NCBI RefSeq assembly: GCF_900113745.1
Contig: NZ_FOQL01000001.1
Coordinates: 1,054,001-1,118,000 of the forward strand
Direction of reading: 5' to 3'
DNA from: Pseudomonas guineae
GTDB lineage: Bacteria; Pseudomonadota; Gammaproteobacteria; Pseudomonadales; Pseudomonadaceae
DNA: 64,000 bases
This document shows, piece by piece, positions 1-11,900 of this stretch. Below the pieces are notes generated by a model. It made no database searches, had not been told where the DNA came from, and saw only the letters and a list, made by a program, of their open reading frames with translations. The stretch's first letter is position 1; the number at the start of each line of letters is the position of its first letter. A program made the position numbers and the translations under genes.

Positions 1-21
1 CCGTATTATGCGCGCCACAAC

Positions 22-53
22 GACGGGAAACGAAGTTAACCGAGTTGTAGTTG
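22..53. repeat. Possible fragment of a dispersed repeat
   Basis: This stretch shares the blocks gaaacgaagt and cgagttgta, in the same order and nearly the same spacing, with the middle of the 140-bp inverted-repeat element at 53992-54131. It could be the edge of a degenerate second copy whose remainder lies before the window. The resemblance is visible by eye over about 25 bases only, so chance is possible. Confidence 0.3.
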
Positions 54-82
54 ATCGCAAATAAGCTTTTTTTGCAATCAAT

Positions 83-169
83 GCCCAGGTGGTGAAATTG
101 GTAGACACGCCAGCTTCAGGTGCTGGTGACCTTACGGTCGTGGAAGTTCGAGTCTTCTCCTGGGCACCA
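83..169 (+). tRNA. tRNA-Leu (anticodon CAG)
   Basis: An 87-nt class II tRNA. The acceptor arms gcccagg and cctgggc pair and are followed by an encoded CCA (167-169). The anticodon arm is ccagc/gctgg (110-114, 122-126) with loop ttcaggt, which places CAG at 117-119 and reads CUG leucine codons. A long variable arm and a T-arm with gttcgagtc follow. In the gene order I know from P. aeruginosa a leucine tRNA sits between rnr and purA, which fits. A terminator follows directly, so it is probably a single-tRNA transcript. Confidence 0.97.
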
Positions 170-174
170 ATTCA

Positions 175-202
175 AAAAACCGAGCTACTGGCTCGGTTTT
201 TT
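175..202 (+). terminator. Rho-independent terminator of tRNA-Leu
   Basis: Stem ccgagc (180-185) / gctcgg (191-196), loop of 5, followed by a run of T residues. An A-run precedes the stem, so the hairpin could also work in reverse for the chemoreceptor gene on the other strand. Confidence 0.85.
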
Positions 203-273
203 ATTGGGCGCGATTTAACACAGCAGATCCAAGCAATACGGCGGACGCATGCGCCCATCCGCCGCAAGACGAC

Positions 274-2208
274 TTAAACGCGAAACTGCCCCAAGCTAGC
301 CTTGAGCTTCTTCGCCAGCCCATCCAATACCCGACCGCTATTGGCTGTGGCCGCCACCGCTTCCGCCGCACGCTGCGCTTCGACATGTATCACTTCGACA
401 CGGCCACGCACAGCATCCGCGCCGCTTGCCTGATGCGCCGCTGCTTCGCTCGCAGCATTGATTGCACCGTGCACCTCCTCCACCGCATCACGCACCGACT
501 GCTGTACCTGCGCACTTTCACGCAACGCTGCCAAACCCTGACCCGCCTGCTTACCCGCCTGACCAATCGCCTCAACCGCTTCGCGCGCGCCCTGTTGCAG
601 CGCACCGATATGGGCCTGAATATCGCCCGTGGACTGCTGCGTCTTACTGGCCAAAGCCCGCACTTCGTCCGCCACAACAGCAAAACCGCGACCGCTTTCA
701 CCCGCCCGCGCGGCCTCAATCGCGGCATTCAGCGCCAGCAGGTTGGTTTGCTCGGCGATGGAGCGAATCACCGTCAGCACCACTTCGATTTGCTCACTTT
801 GCTTAGCCAGCCGCTCGATCACTGCCGAACCAGTTTCTACACGCAACACCAACTCTTCGATCGAACCACCCACACGCAGCGCAATCGCAGCGTTCTCGTC
901 CGCGGCCTGGCGAATCGCCCCGACGCGCTGCAGAGCCTCACGCATAGCCAGGCTTTCTGCCTGCGCCTCACCTGCCATTTCAGCCAAGGCCTGCAGGCTA
1001 CCCGCCACTTCATCGCGCTGACGCTCAGCGGCCGACTCGGCCGCTGCACTACGGGCCGCCAGATGACCAATTTCCTGCCCAGTGAGTGATGCCACCTCAC
1101 CCGCCTCACGTACAATCGGCTGCAACTTGGCGACGAAACGATTGACCGCTGCCGCCATGTCGCCAATTTCATCACGGCTATTGAGCTCCACTCGGCGAGT
1201 CAGATCCCCCTCGCCCGCCGCCCAATCATTCAATACCGCAATCAAGGTATGCAGCTTGCTGACCACTCGCCGCCCCAGCACCAGCGCCAACACCAGCAAA
1301 ATCACCAACGCCACCGCCATCAACCCCACACTGATATTCCAGCGCAACCCGGCGGCAGCCTGTTGGACCACCTCACGACTGCTCTGCTCCATACCGCCAG
1401 CCGTATCACGGGCAATACTCAAACGCGCCGCTAACGCATCCGCACTGCTGGTGGCCGCACCGCTTAAACTGTCAGAAACCAAGCGCCCGCTACTGCCGAT
1501 CAGATCGACGAAGCGCGCATCCAGCTTCGCCAACTCTTCATCTACCGACGCAGTGGAAACCCCCAATAGAACCTTGCCTATATCAGAACCCATCGGACTG
1601 ATCGTGGCCTCGGCGATGTACACACCTGAATCACTCGCCGCCGCCTGCAGCACTTTATCCAGCGCACCGCCACCCTCACCCTTAGCCAGCAGCGCACGCA
1701 CGCGTGAATCCTGGCGGTTAAGGTGCCGCGTCAGGCGCTTACCTTGCGCATCGAGATACACCGCAAATAAAACTGATGGATTGCGGTGCGCGCCACGCAC
1801 CAATTCGGTCAGCGCGGGCACGTCGGCATCCCAAATTGCCTTGGGCGCAACAGCCGACAACAGCTGCGCCAGCTCGTCCGCAGAGCGCTTGAGGTTACTG
1901 TCCAGCACCGCGCGGATTTGCACCTGCTCCTCACCCAGTCGAGCGGAAAGGCCTTTGGCTAACTGGGCCTGAGTACTAATGGAAAGACTGTCCAAGCCAC
2001 CGCGCACTTCCTCACCGGCCTTCGTCAGCTCATCTACTAACCGCGCGGTATCCGCTTGCATCCCTTTAGCCAGTTCAGCCTCAAGCGTCGCCACCGTGGT
2101 CCGCGTTAGCGCCACCGCAACCACAACTTGAACCAGCAGGGCTACGCCCAGCGCCAAAAACACCGGCAGCAACAAACGACTGCGCAATACAGAAATAATG
2201 GCAAACAC
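274..2208 (-). CDS. Methyl-accepting chemotaxis protein
   Basis: Chemoreceptor of about 644 residues. An N-terminal membrane helix (about residues 7-30), a periplasmic region of about 270 residues, a second membrane helix ([16 protein letters not shown]), a HAMP domain and a cytoplasmic signalling domain follow in order. The conserved hairpin tip that contacts CheA and CheW is present ([19 protein letters not shown]). The ligand cannot be told from the sequence. I chose a GTG start at 2208 because an AGGAG site lies 8 bases upstream; the longer TTG start at 2226 would overlap that site. No C-terminal CheR-tethering pentapeptide is seen. It stands alone, transcribed away from purA's terminator. 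Confidence 0.93.
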   Translation of the reverse strand: MFAIISVLRSRLLLPVFLALGVALLVQVVVAVALTRTTVATLEAELAKGMQADTARLVDELTKAGEEVRGGLDSLSISTQAQLAKGLSARLGEEQVQIRAVLDSNLKRSADELAQLLSAVAPKAIWDADVPALTELVRGAHRNPSVLFAVYLDAQGKRLTRHLNRQDSRVRALLAKGEGGGALDKVLQAAASDSGVYIAEATISPMGSDIGKVLLGVSTASVDEELAKLDARFVDLIGSSGRLVSDSLSGAATSSADALAARLSIARDTAGGMEQSSREVVQQAAAGLRWNISVGLMAVALVILLVLALVLGRRVVSKLHTLIAVLNDWAAGEGDLTRRVELNSRDEIGDMAAAVNRFVAKLQPIVREAGEVASLTGQEIGHLAARSAAAESAAERQRDEVAGSLQALAEMAGEAQAESLAMREALQRVGAIRQAADENAAIALRVGGSIEELVLRVETGSAVIERLAKQSEQIEVVLTVIRSIAEQTNLLALNAAIEAARAGESGRGFAVVADEVRALASKTQQSTGDIQAHIGALQQGAREAVEAIGQAGKQAGQGLAALRESAQVQQSVRDAVEEVHGAINAASEAAAHQASGADAVRGRVEVIHVEAQRAAEAVAATANSGRVLDGLAKKLKASLGQFRV

Positions 2209-2297
2209 GGCAGAAACTCCTAGCAACGGTACTACCTATAACGGCGGCAAAGCTGACTTATGAAGGCCAGCCCAGATATTTTTACCTGCGCCAGAAA

Positions 2298-2327
2298 CGA
2301 AAAAGGGTCGCCAATTAGCGACCCTTT
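2298..2327 (-). terminator. Terminator downstream of purA
   Basis: Ten-base-pair stem aaagggtcgc (2302-2311) / gcgacccttt (2318-2327) with a 6-base loop. On the minus strand it is followed by a T-rich tail, and it starts 19 bases after the purA stop codon. Confidence 0.85.
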
Positions 2328-2345
2328 GTGCACTGCATGCGACTA

Positions 2346-3701
<1,356 letters not shown>

Positions 3702-3705
3702 CTAA

Positions 3706-4893
3706 TCAGATTGTCAGCGCAGCTAACTGCCAACGCCCATCACGCAACAACAACTGACGATCGCAGCCTGCCACCTCGGCATCAGCCGCGGCCTGCCCAG
3801 GTAAAGCCTGAACCACCCGCAGCCCATCAAGACGCAAACGCTGAATCGCCTGCCACAAAAATACATCATGGCTATCTGGCGCCCAGATACCCGCGGGCAC
3901 ATCACCTAACTGCATTTGACCCAGGCTGACCAGGGTTTTCAGGTCGGTAGAGAAGCCTGTCGCCGGACGTGCGCGACCAAAATCAGCACCTATGTCGTCA
4001 TAACGACCGCCTTGAGCGATCGCATAACCAACCCCCGGCACAAAAGCGGCAAACACTACACCGGTGTGGTAGTGATAGCCGCGCAACTCGCCCAGATCAA
4101 AGTACAGCGGTAGTTCTGGGTAGCGCAGGCTCAATGCATCGGCTATCGCCATCAGGTCATCCAGCGCCGCATGCACATCATCCGGCGCATCAACCAAGCA
4201 GGCCTGGGCCAGATCCAGCACGTCACGCCCACCACAGAGCTCGCTGAGCGCGCGCAGCATTTTGCGCAGGTCATCCGGCAACGCATCGGTCAGCTCGGCA
4301 ACCTCATCCACAGCCTTACGCTGCAGCGCATCGAACAGCTGCTGCTCAACCTCCCCCGACAACGCAGCGGCGCGTGCCAAGCCGCGATAAATACCGACAT
4401 GACCAAGGTCCATGTGCACATCCGGCACCACCGCCAGCTCAAGGGTATTGACCAACAGGCTGATCACTTCCACATCACTGGCCGGACTGGCGTCGCCATA
4501 CAACTCCGCACCCAACTGAATTGGACTGCGCGACGTTGTCAGCGCACGCGGCTGGGCATGGACCACACTGCCGGCATAGCACAGACGACTAGGTCCCTCA
4601 CGACGCAAGGTATGCGCATCAATGCGCGCCACTTGCGGCGTGATATCAGCACGAAAGCCCATCTGCCGCCCGGACAACGGATCGGTCACCTTAAAGGTAC
4701 GCAGGTCCAGATCCTGACCTGCGCCCGTGAGCAGCGACTCCAGATATTCGATATGCGGCGTCACCACGAACTCATAGCCCCAGCGCTGGAACAGGTCCAG
4801 CACCTGACGGCGTGCCACTTCAATATACCCCGCGTACGGCGGCAGTACTTCTTCGATGCCATCTGGTAGTAGCCAGCGGTCTACGGTTGCCAT
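3706..4893 (-). CDS. hisZ: ATP phosphoribosyltransferase regulatory subunit
   Basis: A histidyl-tRNA-synthetase-like protein without charging activity. It forms a hetero-octamer with the short HisG and makes it histidine-responsive, in the first step of histidine synthesis. The 395-residue product begins [19 protein letters not shown], has class II synthetase-like motifs ([31 protein letters not shown]) and lacks the tRNA anticodon-binding domain. The start at 4893 has an AAGGGGAA site 7-8 bases upstream. It is followed by purA. Upstream, instead of an intact DUF2065 gene, only a decayed remnant is present. Confidence 0.96.
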   Translation of the reverse strand: MATVDRWLLPDGIEEVLPPYAGYIEVARRQVLDLFQRWGYEFVVTPHIEYLESLLTGAGQDLDLRTFKVTDPLSGRQMGFRADITPQVARIDAHTLRREGPSRLCYAGSVVHAQPRALTTSRSPIQLGAELYGDASPASDVEVISLLVNTLELAVVPDVHMDLGHVGIYRGLARAAALSGEVEQQLFDALQRKAVDEVAELTDALPDDLRKMLRALSELCGGRDVLDLAQACLVDAPDDVHAALDDLMAIADALSLRYPELPLYFDLGELRGYHYHTGVVFAAFVPGVGYAIAQGGRYDDIGADFGRARPATGFSTDLKTLVSLGQMQLGDVPAGIWAPDSHDVFLWQAIQRLRLDGLRVVQALPGQAAADAEVAGCDRQLLLRDGRWQLAALTI

Positions 4894-4930
4894 TTCGCCA
4901 TTCCCCTTTTGGATCGGGCAGCACAAGCGC

Positions 4931-5104
4931 TCAGTGAACGCCAATAAAGAACAGTTGCTGCCAGCAGCATGCTGGCCAACCCGATCAGACGCAGCCGCCG
5001 TTCAGACAATAAAAGCGCGTCACGCCAACGGCGCAAACACGGAAAGGTCAGGAGCCCTCTAGCACCAGTACAAGACATGATGCGATGGCCTATTTCTGCC
5101 ACAT
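4931..5104 (-). pseudogene. Decayed DUF2065 membrane-protein gene
   Basis: In Pseudomonas a small DUF2065 gene (about 60 residues, two membrane helices) normally lies between hflC and hisZ. Here its start survives: a GGGAAG site followed by ATG TGG CAG (5104). Codon 5 is TAG (5090-5092). The same frame then reads AIASCLVLVLEG, a typical first helix, and hits TGA at 5048-5050. The next frame continues as GLLTF, RRWRDALL and [19 protein letters not shown], so a single G appears lost near 5055. A further shift near 4938 would restore a YWVH ending at TGA 4931-4933; without it the frame runs on into hisZ. A shortened protein from ATG 5079 cannot be excluded. Confidence 0.75.
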
Positions 5105-5115
5105 GCTTCCCGCAG

Positions 5116-5143
5116 ACGCAAAAAAGCCGGGATTTCCCCGGCT
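5116..5143 (-). terminator. Terminator-like hairpin between hflC and hisZ
   Basis: Stem agccggg (5125-5131) / cccggct (5137-5143) with a 5-base loop. On the minus strand it is followed by TTTTTT. It would end the hfq-hflX-hflK-hflC transcript just before the DUF2065 remnant. Confidence 0.75.
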
Positions 5144-5172
5144 GCCGCATCATACCACGTTTTCCAAAAGGA

Positions 5173-5200
5173 TCACCCCGACGGCTACCCGCCGGGGTGA
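5173..5200 (-). terminator. Hairpin directly after hflC stop codon
   Basis: Stem tcaccccg (5173-5180) / cggggtga (5193-5200), loop of 12, located 4 bases after the hflC stop and followed on the minus strand by a weak T-tract (CCTTTT). It is probably a first termination or mRNA 3'-end stabilising hairpin in tandem with the one at 5116-5143. Confidence 0.55.
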
Positions 5201-5204
5201 CGAC

Positions 5205-6074
5205 TTAAGGCTTGGACTTCTCGAGGTAACGGAAGAAGTCGCTACTCGGATCCAGCACCAGCACATCACGCTTATCGGCGAAGCTCTCGCGATAGGCTCT
5301 CAAGCTGCGATAGAACGAGTAGAACTCCTGATCCATACCATAGGCTTTGGAATAGATTGCAGCAGCCTGGGCATCACCCTCACCGCGCAACTCTTCAGCC
5401 TGACGGTAAGCGTCTGCCAGCAACACACGGCGCTGGCGATCAGCATCTGCTCTAATACCTTCGGCAAGCTCACGACCCTTGGCACGGTGCTCACGCGCTT
5501 CACGCTCACGCTCAGAGCCCATGCGGTCGAATACGCTGCGATTGACCTCCTTCGGCAGGTCGATGGTCTTGACGCGCACGTCCACCACCTCGATACCCAG
5601 TTCCTTCTGCGCAGCCCGATTCAGTGATGCAGTCACGTCAGCCATCAAGGCATCACGCTCGCCCGACACGGACTCATGCAGGGTGCGCTTACCGAACTGG
5701 TCACGCAGCGAAGCCTCTAGACGACGCGCCAGGCGCTCGTCAGCAATCTGCTTAATACCCGAGGTCGCGGTGTAGTAACGCTCAGCATCCAGCACACGCC
5801 ACTTGGCGAAAGCATCAACCATCAATGCTTTCTTCTCCAGCGTGAGAAAACGAGAGCTGGTGGAGTCCAGCGTCAGCAGGCGCGCGTCAAACTTACGCAC
5901 CTGATTGACGTATGGAATCTTCACATGCAGACCCGGCTGCACATCAGGCTGAACGATACGGCCGAACTGCAACAGCACCGCCCGCTCAGTCTGCGCCACG
6001 ATATAGAAGCTATTCCAGGCAACGATCGCCAGAACGACGCCAACAATCAGGGCAATCAGTGATTTATTGCTCAT
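5205..6074 (-). CDS. hflC: Protease modulator HflC
   Basis: SPFH/band-7 membrane protein that with HflK forms a large cage around the FtsH protease and modulates its turnover of membrane proteins. The 289-residue product has one N-terminal membrane helix (about residues 5-25, LIALIVGVVLAIVAW). A periplasmic SPFH domain follows (ERAVLLQFGRIVQPDVQPGLH), then a long charged coiled-coil region (SEREREAREHRAKGRELAEGI). The gene overlaps hflK by an ATGA, so the two are translationally coupled. Two hairpins follow. Confidence 0.97.
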   Translation of the reverse strand: MSNKSLIALIVGVVLAIVAWNSFYIVAQTERAVLLQFGRIVQPDVQPGLHVKIPYVNQVRKFDARLLTLDSTSSRFLTLEKKALMVDAFAKWRVLDAERYYTATSGIKQIADERLARRLEASLRDQFGKRTLHESVSGERDALMADVTASLNRAAQKELGIEVVDVRVKTIDLPKEVNRSVFDRMGSEREREAREHRAKGRELAEGIRADADRQRRVLLADAYRQAEELRGEGDAQAAAIYSKAYGMDQEFYSFYRSLRAYRESFADKRDVLVLDPSSDFFRYLEKSKP

Positions 6075-7231
6075 CAGCGACTCTCCCTTGTACGCAGCTC
6101 AACCTGACGCGGGTCAACATTCACACGCGATCCAACATCCGCAGCACTCGCGGAACCGGAAATCGAGCTTGGCGCAGACGAATTACGACCATCGATCATC
6201 TTGTCCAGCGGCAGGTAGAGCAGATTATTTTGCCCTTTATCACCGGTTACCAGCACCTTGCTGGTGTTGGTCATTAGCTCTTGCATGGTGTCCAAGTAGA
6301 GACGCTCACGTGTCACCTCAGGCGCCTTGCGGTACTCGGTCACCAATGCAGTGAAGCGATCCGCCTCACCCTGTGAGCGCGAGACAACTTCGTCACGGTA
6401 GCCGCTGGCATCCTCAATCAGGCGCTGCGCCTGACCACGGGCTTCGGGCACTACACCGTTGGCATAGGTTTCAGCCTGGTTCTTCTCACGCTGCTCGTCT
6501 TCACGGGCACGGATCACGTCATCAAAGGCCTCTTGTACTTCACGCGGCGCAGCCGCGCTCTGCAAGTTGACCTGAGTGACCGCAATACCGGTGCGGTAGT
6601 TGTCGAGGAACCGCTGCAAGCGCTCTTTAACTTCGCTGGCCATCAACTCACGACCTTCGGTCAGCACCTGATCCATCTCGGTGGATCCCACCACGTGGCG
6701 TACAGCACTGTCAGTGGCATGCTGCAGGCTGATTTCCGGCTGATCAACGTTGAGTACGAAATCCTGTAAGTTGCTGATTTTGTACTGAACGGTCAACGGC
6801 ACTTCGATAATGTTCTCGTCCTCGGTCAACATCTGCCCTTGCTTGCTGTAAGCACGCTCGCGGGTGACATTTTCCTGGAACTTACGATCAATCGGCGGGA
6901 AATAGATATTCAGGCCCGGGCCGACTGTTTCGTAGTACTTACCGAAGCGCAGCACCACTGCCTGCTCCTGCTCATCGACGACATAGATCGCGCTGTACAG
7001 CCAGACCGCAGCCAGCAAGCCAAGGCCCACAAAGAGCAGACCGAAACCGCCACCACCGCCTGAGCCAGCTTCGCTGCCTCGTTTTTTGCCGCCACCGAAC
7101 AGCCCATTCAGGCTCTCCTGCAGCTTACGGAAGGCTTCATCGATATCCGGTGGTCCCTTGCGATCACCGTTCTTACGGCCACCCCATGGGTCCTGATTAT
7201 TCGAGTTGCCACCCGGCTCATTCCAAGCCAT
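6074..7231 (-). CDS. hflK: FtsH protease activity modulator HflK
   Basis: Partner of HflC in the FtsH-HflKC complex of the inner membrane. It is 385 residues long and begins MAWNEPGGNSNNQDPWGGR. A Gly-rich cytoplasmic N terminus is followed by a membrane helix at about residues 70-90 (FGLLFVGLGLLAAVWLYSA), the SPFH domain (EQEQAVVLRFGKYYETVGPG) and a coiled coil. The start at 7231 matches the family; the longer ATG at 7255 adds an unconserved leader. It is 96 bases downstream of hflX and overlaps hflC. Confidence 0.97.
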   Translation of the reverse strand: MAWNEPGGNSNNQDPWGGRKNGDRKGPPDIDEAFRKLQESLNGLFGGGKKRGSEAGSGGGGGFGLLFVGLGLLAAVWLYSAIYVVDEQEQAVVLRFGKYYETVGPGLNIYFPPIDRKFQENVTRERAYSKQGQMLTEDENIIEVPLTVQYKISNLQDFVLNVDQPEISLQHATDSAVRHVVGSTEMDQVLTEGRELMASEVKERLQRFLDNYRTGIAVTQVNLQSAAAPREVQEAFDDVIRAREDEQREKNQAETYANGVVPEARGQAQRLIEDASGYRDEVVSRSQGEADRFTALVTEYRKAPEVTRERLYLDTMQELMTNTSKVLVTGDKGQNNLLYLPLDKMIDGRNSSAPSSISGSASAADVGSRVNVDPRQVELRTRESR

Positions 7232-7327
7232 AGCGCTCTCCATCTGATAAAGCAAAGACGCACCCGCGGCGCGTCAGCCAATGCTACAGAATGCATGCAC
7301 CCAGCGGCAAAGTCGCTGGCGCAGGCT

Positions 7328-8629
7328 TTATTGCAAAGTGTGTTGTTCGATAAATTCTTGCGGCTCAAGCCCCGCACGACTAACAAGCCGGTTTAACTCA
7401 ATGCGCGGCAAACGCACAGCCAGCAAGCTACTGCCATCCTCATTGTAAGATTCGCTCTGCACCACGCCCAAGTCAAAAAACTGCGCCCGTAAGCGGGCAA
7501 GTCGTTGCGGCAACTGCAATGTACCGATAAACAGGTCATCACCCAACAGCTCAGCGATGGCCTGACGCAATAACGGCAGCCCACGACCATCTCGCGCCGA
7601 CAACCAGACTCGCTGTGGCTTACCATCCCCATCGCGCTGAATCTGCGGCTCTACACCCTCAAGCAAGTCGAGTTTGTTGTAGACCTCAAGCATCGGGAGG
7701 TCCTGTGCACCAATCTCACCCAGCACCGCAAGCACCTGCTCAATCTGCTGATCACGCTCTGGCTCGTGGGAGTCGATAACATGCAACAACAGATCAGAGT
7801 TACTCGATTCTTCAAGCGTCGCACGAAACGCCTCGACAAGCTTGTGCGGCAAATGACGGATAAAGCCCACCGTATCGGCGAGCACAATCGGGCCCAGGTC
7901 ATCCAGATCCAGGCGACGTAAGGTGGGATCAAGGGTGGCGAATAACTGATCGGCCGCGTAGACATCCGAGGACGTCAACGCATTGAACAGCGTGGATTTA
8001 CCCGCGTTGGTATAACCCACCAACGACACAGAAGGGATATCGGCACGCTGACGCCCACGACGGGCCTGCTCACGCTGACTGCGCACTTTTTCAAGTTTCT
8101 GCTTGATCTGACGAATCCGCACCCGCAGCAGACGGCGGTCGGTTTCTAGCTGAGTTTCACCTGGGCCGCGCAGACCGATACCACCTTTTTGTCGCTCAAG
8201 GTGGGTCCAGCCCCGTACCAGCCGCGTACTCATGTGGTCAAGCTGTGCCAGCTCGACCTGCAGCTTGCCTTCATGGGTACGCGCACGCTGAGCAAAAATG
8301 TCGAGAATCAGACCGGTACGATCCAGCACTCGGCATTCAAAAACGCGTTCAAGGTTGCGTTCCTGACTCGGCGTGAGCACATGATTGAAGATAACCAGAT
8401 CGGCCTCAGTAGCTTTGACCTGATCACGCAACTCGGCAACCTTGCCACTGCCGATCAGGTACTTAGCGGTCAGCCGGCCACTCGGAACACTGAGGAACGC
8501 AGCAGTTTCAGCACCGGCCGACAGGGCCAGCTCCTGGAACTCCTGCGGGTCCTCGCGCGCCTCGGGATTTTGGCCGTCTAGATGAACCAGAATGGCCCGA
8601 TTACCACCTTCATGGCGCTCGAAGAACAA
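7328..8629 (-). CDS. hflX: Ribosome-associated GTPase HflX
   Basis: Splits stalled or heat-damaged 70S ribosomes. The 433-residue product has an N-terminal HflX domain, a coiled linker (RIRQIKQKLEKVRSQREQAR) and a GTPase domain. The G1 loop is VGYTNAGKSTLFNAL, the G3 region is DTVGFIRHLP and the G4 motif is NKLD, followed by a C-terminal domain. It starts with TTG at 8629 behind a near-perfect AGGAGG site five bases upstream, and the resulting MFFERH start matches the family. The gap to hfq is only 14 bases, so both are cotranscribed. Confidence 0.96.
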   Translation of the reverse strand: MFFERHEGGNRAILVHLDGQNPEAREDPQEFQELALSAGAETAAFLSVPSGRLTAKYLIGSGKVAELRDQVKATEADLVIFNHVLTPSQERNLERVFECRVLDRTGLILDIFAQRARTHEGKLQVELAQLDHMSTRLVRGWTHLERQKGGIGLRGPGETQLETDRRLLRVRIRQIKQKLEKVRSQREQARRGRQRADIPSVSLVGYTNAGKSTLFNALTSSDVYAADQLFATLDPTLRRLDLDDLGPIVLADTVGFIRHLPHKLVEAFRATLEESSNSDLLLHVIDSHEPERDQQIEQVLAVLGEIGAQDLPMLEVYNKLDLLEGVEPQIQRDGDGKPQRVWLSARDGRGLPLLRQAIAELLGDDLFIGTLQLPQRLARLRAQFFDLGVVQSESYNEDGSSLLAVRLPRIELNRLVSRAGLEPQEFIEQHTLQ

Positions 8630-8643
8630 TACAGCCTCCTAAA

Positions 8644-8937
<294 letters not shown>

Positions 8938-9010
8938 TCAATAATTTAAGTAAACAAACTAACGGCTTATGGCCGTCATACCCCAAGGATAGACGGCCAG
9001 CGGCAAGATC

Positions 9011-9988
9011 TCAGGTCAATATGGAGACCGCTGCCAAGTATTTCAAGGCGCGCGGCAGATTGTCGCAATCAGCGCTATCGAGCCAATGCACATCCTGCTG
9101 CCAACCACGTAACCAGGTGAACTGTCGCTTGGCCAGCTGGCGCGTGGCGACAATACCGCGCTCCTGCATCTGCTCAGCGTCAAGGTTACCGTCAAGATAA
9201 TCCCAGACCTGTCGATAGCCCACCGCCCGTATGGACGGCAAGCCAACGTGCAAGTCACTTCTCTGTCGCAGGTGTTCGACCTCGGCAACCAACCCCTGTT
9301 CCAACATCAAGCGAAATCGCAGGGCAATTCGCTCATGCAACAGCTGCCTTTGCGCCGGGGCGATGGCCATTTGCGCAACAGTATAGGGGAATTGCTGGCC
9401 CATCGACGCGCCGCCGGCAGTATTTTCTGCAGCTTGGCGCAGACGATGGGCGGTCATGCTTTCACCGCTCACGCGATAGACCTCAAGGGCGCGAATCAAC
9501 CGTTGTGGGTCATTGGGATGGATACGCGCCGCCGACTCAGGGTCGACAGCACGCAGCTCGGCGTGCAGCACATCCCAACCTTCGACCTGGGCGCGCGCTT
9601 CCAACTCAGCGCGCAACGCCTTATCGGCGCTGGGCATTTGCGCCAAGCCTTCGAGCAACGCTTTGAAATACAACATGGTGCCACCCACCAGCAGCGGAAT
9701 GCGCCCGCGCGCAGTGATCTCGGCCATCGCGGCCAAGGCGTCGCTGCGAAATTCGGCCGCCGAATAACTTTGCGCAGGGTCTCGAATATCAATTAAACGG
9801 TGGGGGAACTCGGCCAGGGTGGTTTTATCGGGCTTGGCCGTACCTATGTCCATGCCGCGATAAATCAGCGCAGAGTCGACACTGATCAACTCGCAAGGCA
9901 GCACTCGCGCCAGCTCAATAGCCAGATCAGTCTTGCCGGCCGCAGTCGGCCCCATCAGGAAAATCGCCGGAGGCAGGCGCTCAGACAT
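9011..9988 (-). CDS. miaA: tRNA dimethylallyltransferase
   Basis: Transfers a dimethylallyl group to N6 of A37 in tRNAs that read UNN codons; MiaB then adds the methylthio group. It is 325 residues long, with the P-loop [14 protein letters not shown] at about 13-26, the conserved [16 protein letters not shown] motif and the region [16 protein letters not shown]. It is the last gene of the nnr-tsaE-amiB-mutL-miaA run, 34 bases after mutL, and precedes hfq as in most gammaproteobacteria. Confidence 0.97.
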   Translation of the reverse strand: MSERLPPAIFLMGPTAAGKTDLAIELARVLPCELISVDSALIYRGMDIGTAKPDKTTLAEFPHRLIDIRDPAQSYSAAEFRSDALAAMAEITARGRIPLLVGGTMLYFKALLEGLAQMPSADKALRAELEARAQVEGWDVLHAELRAVDPESAARIHPNDPQRLIRALEVYRVSGESMTAHRLRQAAENTAGGASMGQQFPYTVAQMAIAPAQRQLLHERIALRFRLMLEQGLVAEVEHLRQRSDLHVGLPSIRAVGYRQVWDYLDGNLDAEQMQERGIVATRQLAKRQFTWLRGWQQDVHWLDSADCDNLPRALKYLAAVSILT

Positions 9989-10022
9989 ACTCGAAGGTCT
10001 CTAGATGGCAGGGCGCGACGAC

Positions 10023-11900
10023 TTAACGACCACGCAGGAACAGCTTATCGAGGTCATCCATGCCCATTTGCGTCCAGGTTGGACGACCATGGTTACATTG
10101 ACCACTGCGCTCAGTGCTTTCCATGTCGCGCAGCAAGCCGTTCATTTCCGGCAGGGTCAACCGTCGATTAGCACGCACCGCGCCGTGACAGGCCATAGTG
10201 CCGAGCAGCTCATTGAGGTGCGCCTGAATACGGTCTGTGGTGCCGTACTCAAGCAAATCACCGAGCACATCCTGCACCAGACGAGTGGCCTCAGCCTGCT
10301 TGAGCAACGCGGGAATCTGCCGGATCGCCAGGGTTTCCGGACCCAAGCGCTGCAGCTCAAAGCCAAGCCGCTGAAACCACTCAGCATGCTCTTCAGCACA
10401 ATCGGCCTCACGCTGACTCACAGCAATCGATTCAGGAACCAGCAATGGCTGGCCGCGAAGACCTTCACTGGCCATGGCCACTTTCAGGCGTTCATAAGTA
10501 ATGCGCTCATGAGCCGCATGCATGTCCACCACCACCAAACCCTGCACATTCTCGGCGAGGATATACACGCCTTTGAGTTGCGCGATGGCATAACCCAACG
10601 GCGGAATGTCACCCTGCGCCTCTGGCAGACCGACTGAGGACGGCGCAGCAGCCATTGGCGAGAAAAACTCGCGATACGCCCCCTGGGCTTCCGCCGCCGG
10701 CAAAGCCGCCTCGGGACGCGCGCCCTGATAGCCAGCACCGGGCGAGCGCCAGACCGAAGCGTTCGGCGCAGACTGCAGCAAGCTGGCGGCCAAACCGATT
10801 TCACCCTGCGGACCAAACTCGCCCGCAGCCTGACCGCTAGGTCGTACCATCTCGGCGACCGCCGCCGGAGCGGCTAGCTGATCTTCCGGCCTCACGTCCC
10901 CCAGGGCGCGATGCAGCGTGCCGTAGAGGAAGTCATGCACCATACGGCCGTCGCGGAAACGCACTTCATGCTTGGTCGGGTGCACGTTGACATCGACCAC
11001 CGATGGATCGATTTCCAGAAACAATACAAAGGTCGGATGACGACCATTGAACAGCACGTCGCGATAAGCCTGCCTTACCGCATGGGCGACCAATTTATCG
11101 CGCACCATGCGCCCATTCACATAGAAATACTGCAGGTCGGCCTGGCTGCGCGAATACGTCGGCAAGCCGACCCAGCCCCACAGATGCAGGCCATTGCGCT
11201 CGATATCGATGGGCCGAGACTGTTCGAGGAAGGCCGCCCCACAAACCGACGCCACCCGCCGCGCACGGGTAACTTCATCCGGTGCCTCATGCAAACCGAG
11301 CACGGTCTTGCCGTTATGACGCAGGTGGAAAGCCACATCGAAGCGTGCCAATGCCAGGCGTTTGATCACTTCCTGCAGATGATCAAATTCGGTCTTTTCA
11401 GTTTTAAGAAACTTGCGCCGCGCCGGGGTGTTGAAAAATAAATCACGCACCTCCACCGAGGTGCCGACCGGATGTGCCGCGGGCTGCACGCGAGGTTGCA
11501 TATCGCGGCCTTCGGTCTCTACCTGCCAAGCCTGCTCGGCCCCCTCAGTGCGCGAGGTCAAGGTCAGGCGCGCCACCGAGCTGATCGACGCCAACGCCTC
11601 TCCACGAAAACCTAGGCTCATCACCTGCTCAAGGTCTTCTAATTCGCGGATTTTGCTGGTGGCATGTCGCGCCAGCGCCAGCGGAAGGTCATCCGGAGAG
11701 ATGCCGCTGCCGTTGTCACGCACCTTGAGCAGCTTGACGCCGCCCTGCTCGACATCGACTTCGATGCGTTTAGCGCCGGAGTCCAGGCTGTTCTCCAACA
11801 GCTCCTTGATCACCGAGGCTGGACGCTCGACCACCTCACCGGCAGCAATCTGGTTCGCCAGCCGCGGACTGAGCAGCTGGATACGCACAACATCACTCAT
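10023..11900 (-). CDS. mutL: DNA mismatch repair protein MutL
   Basis: Links mismatch-bound MutS to strand removal. It is 625 residues long. The N-terminal GHKL ATPase motifs are [17 protein letters not shown] and [11 protein letters not shown] long variable linker (about 340-440) and a C-terminal dimerisation domain follow. The C-terminal sequence [12 protein letters not shown] fits the DQHAx2Ex4E metal-binding endonuclease motif with Met in place of Gln, and MACHGAVRA is also present. This suggests a MutL that nicks DNA, as expected in bacteria without MutH. The start overlaps the amiB stop (ATGA). Confidence 0.97.
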   Translation of the reverse strand: MSDVVRIQLLSPRLANQIAAGEVVERPASVIKELLENSLDSGAKRIEVDVEQGGVKLLKVRDNGSGISPDDLPLALARHATSKIRELEDLEQVMSLGFRGEALASISSVARLTLTSRTEGAEQAWQVETEGRDMQPRVQPAAHPVGTSVEVRDLFFNTPARRKFLKTEKTEFDHLQEVIKRLALARFDVAFHLRHNGKTVLGLHEAPDEVTRARRVASVCGAAFLEQSRPIDIERNGLHLWGWVGLPTYSRSQADLQYFYVNGRMVRDKLVAHAVRQAYRDVLFNGRHPTFVLFLEIDPSVVDVNVHPTKHEVRFRDGRMVHDFLYGTLHRALGDVRPEDQLAAPAAVAEMVRPSGQAAGEFGPQGEIGLAASLLQSAPNASVWRSPGAGYQGARPEAALPAAEAQGAYREFFSPMAAAPSSVGLPEAQGDIPPLGYAIAQLKGVYILAENVQGLVVVDMHAAHERITYERLKVAMASEGLRGQPLLVPESIAVSQREADCAEEHAEWFQRLGFELQRLGPETLAIRQIPALLKQAEATRLVQDVLGDLLEYGTTDRIQAHLNELLGTMACHGAVRANRRLTLPEMNGLLRDMESTERSGQCNHGRPTWTQMGMDDLDKLFLRGR

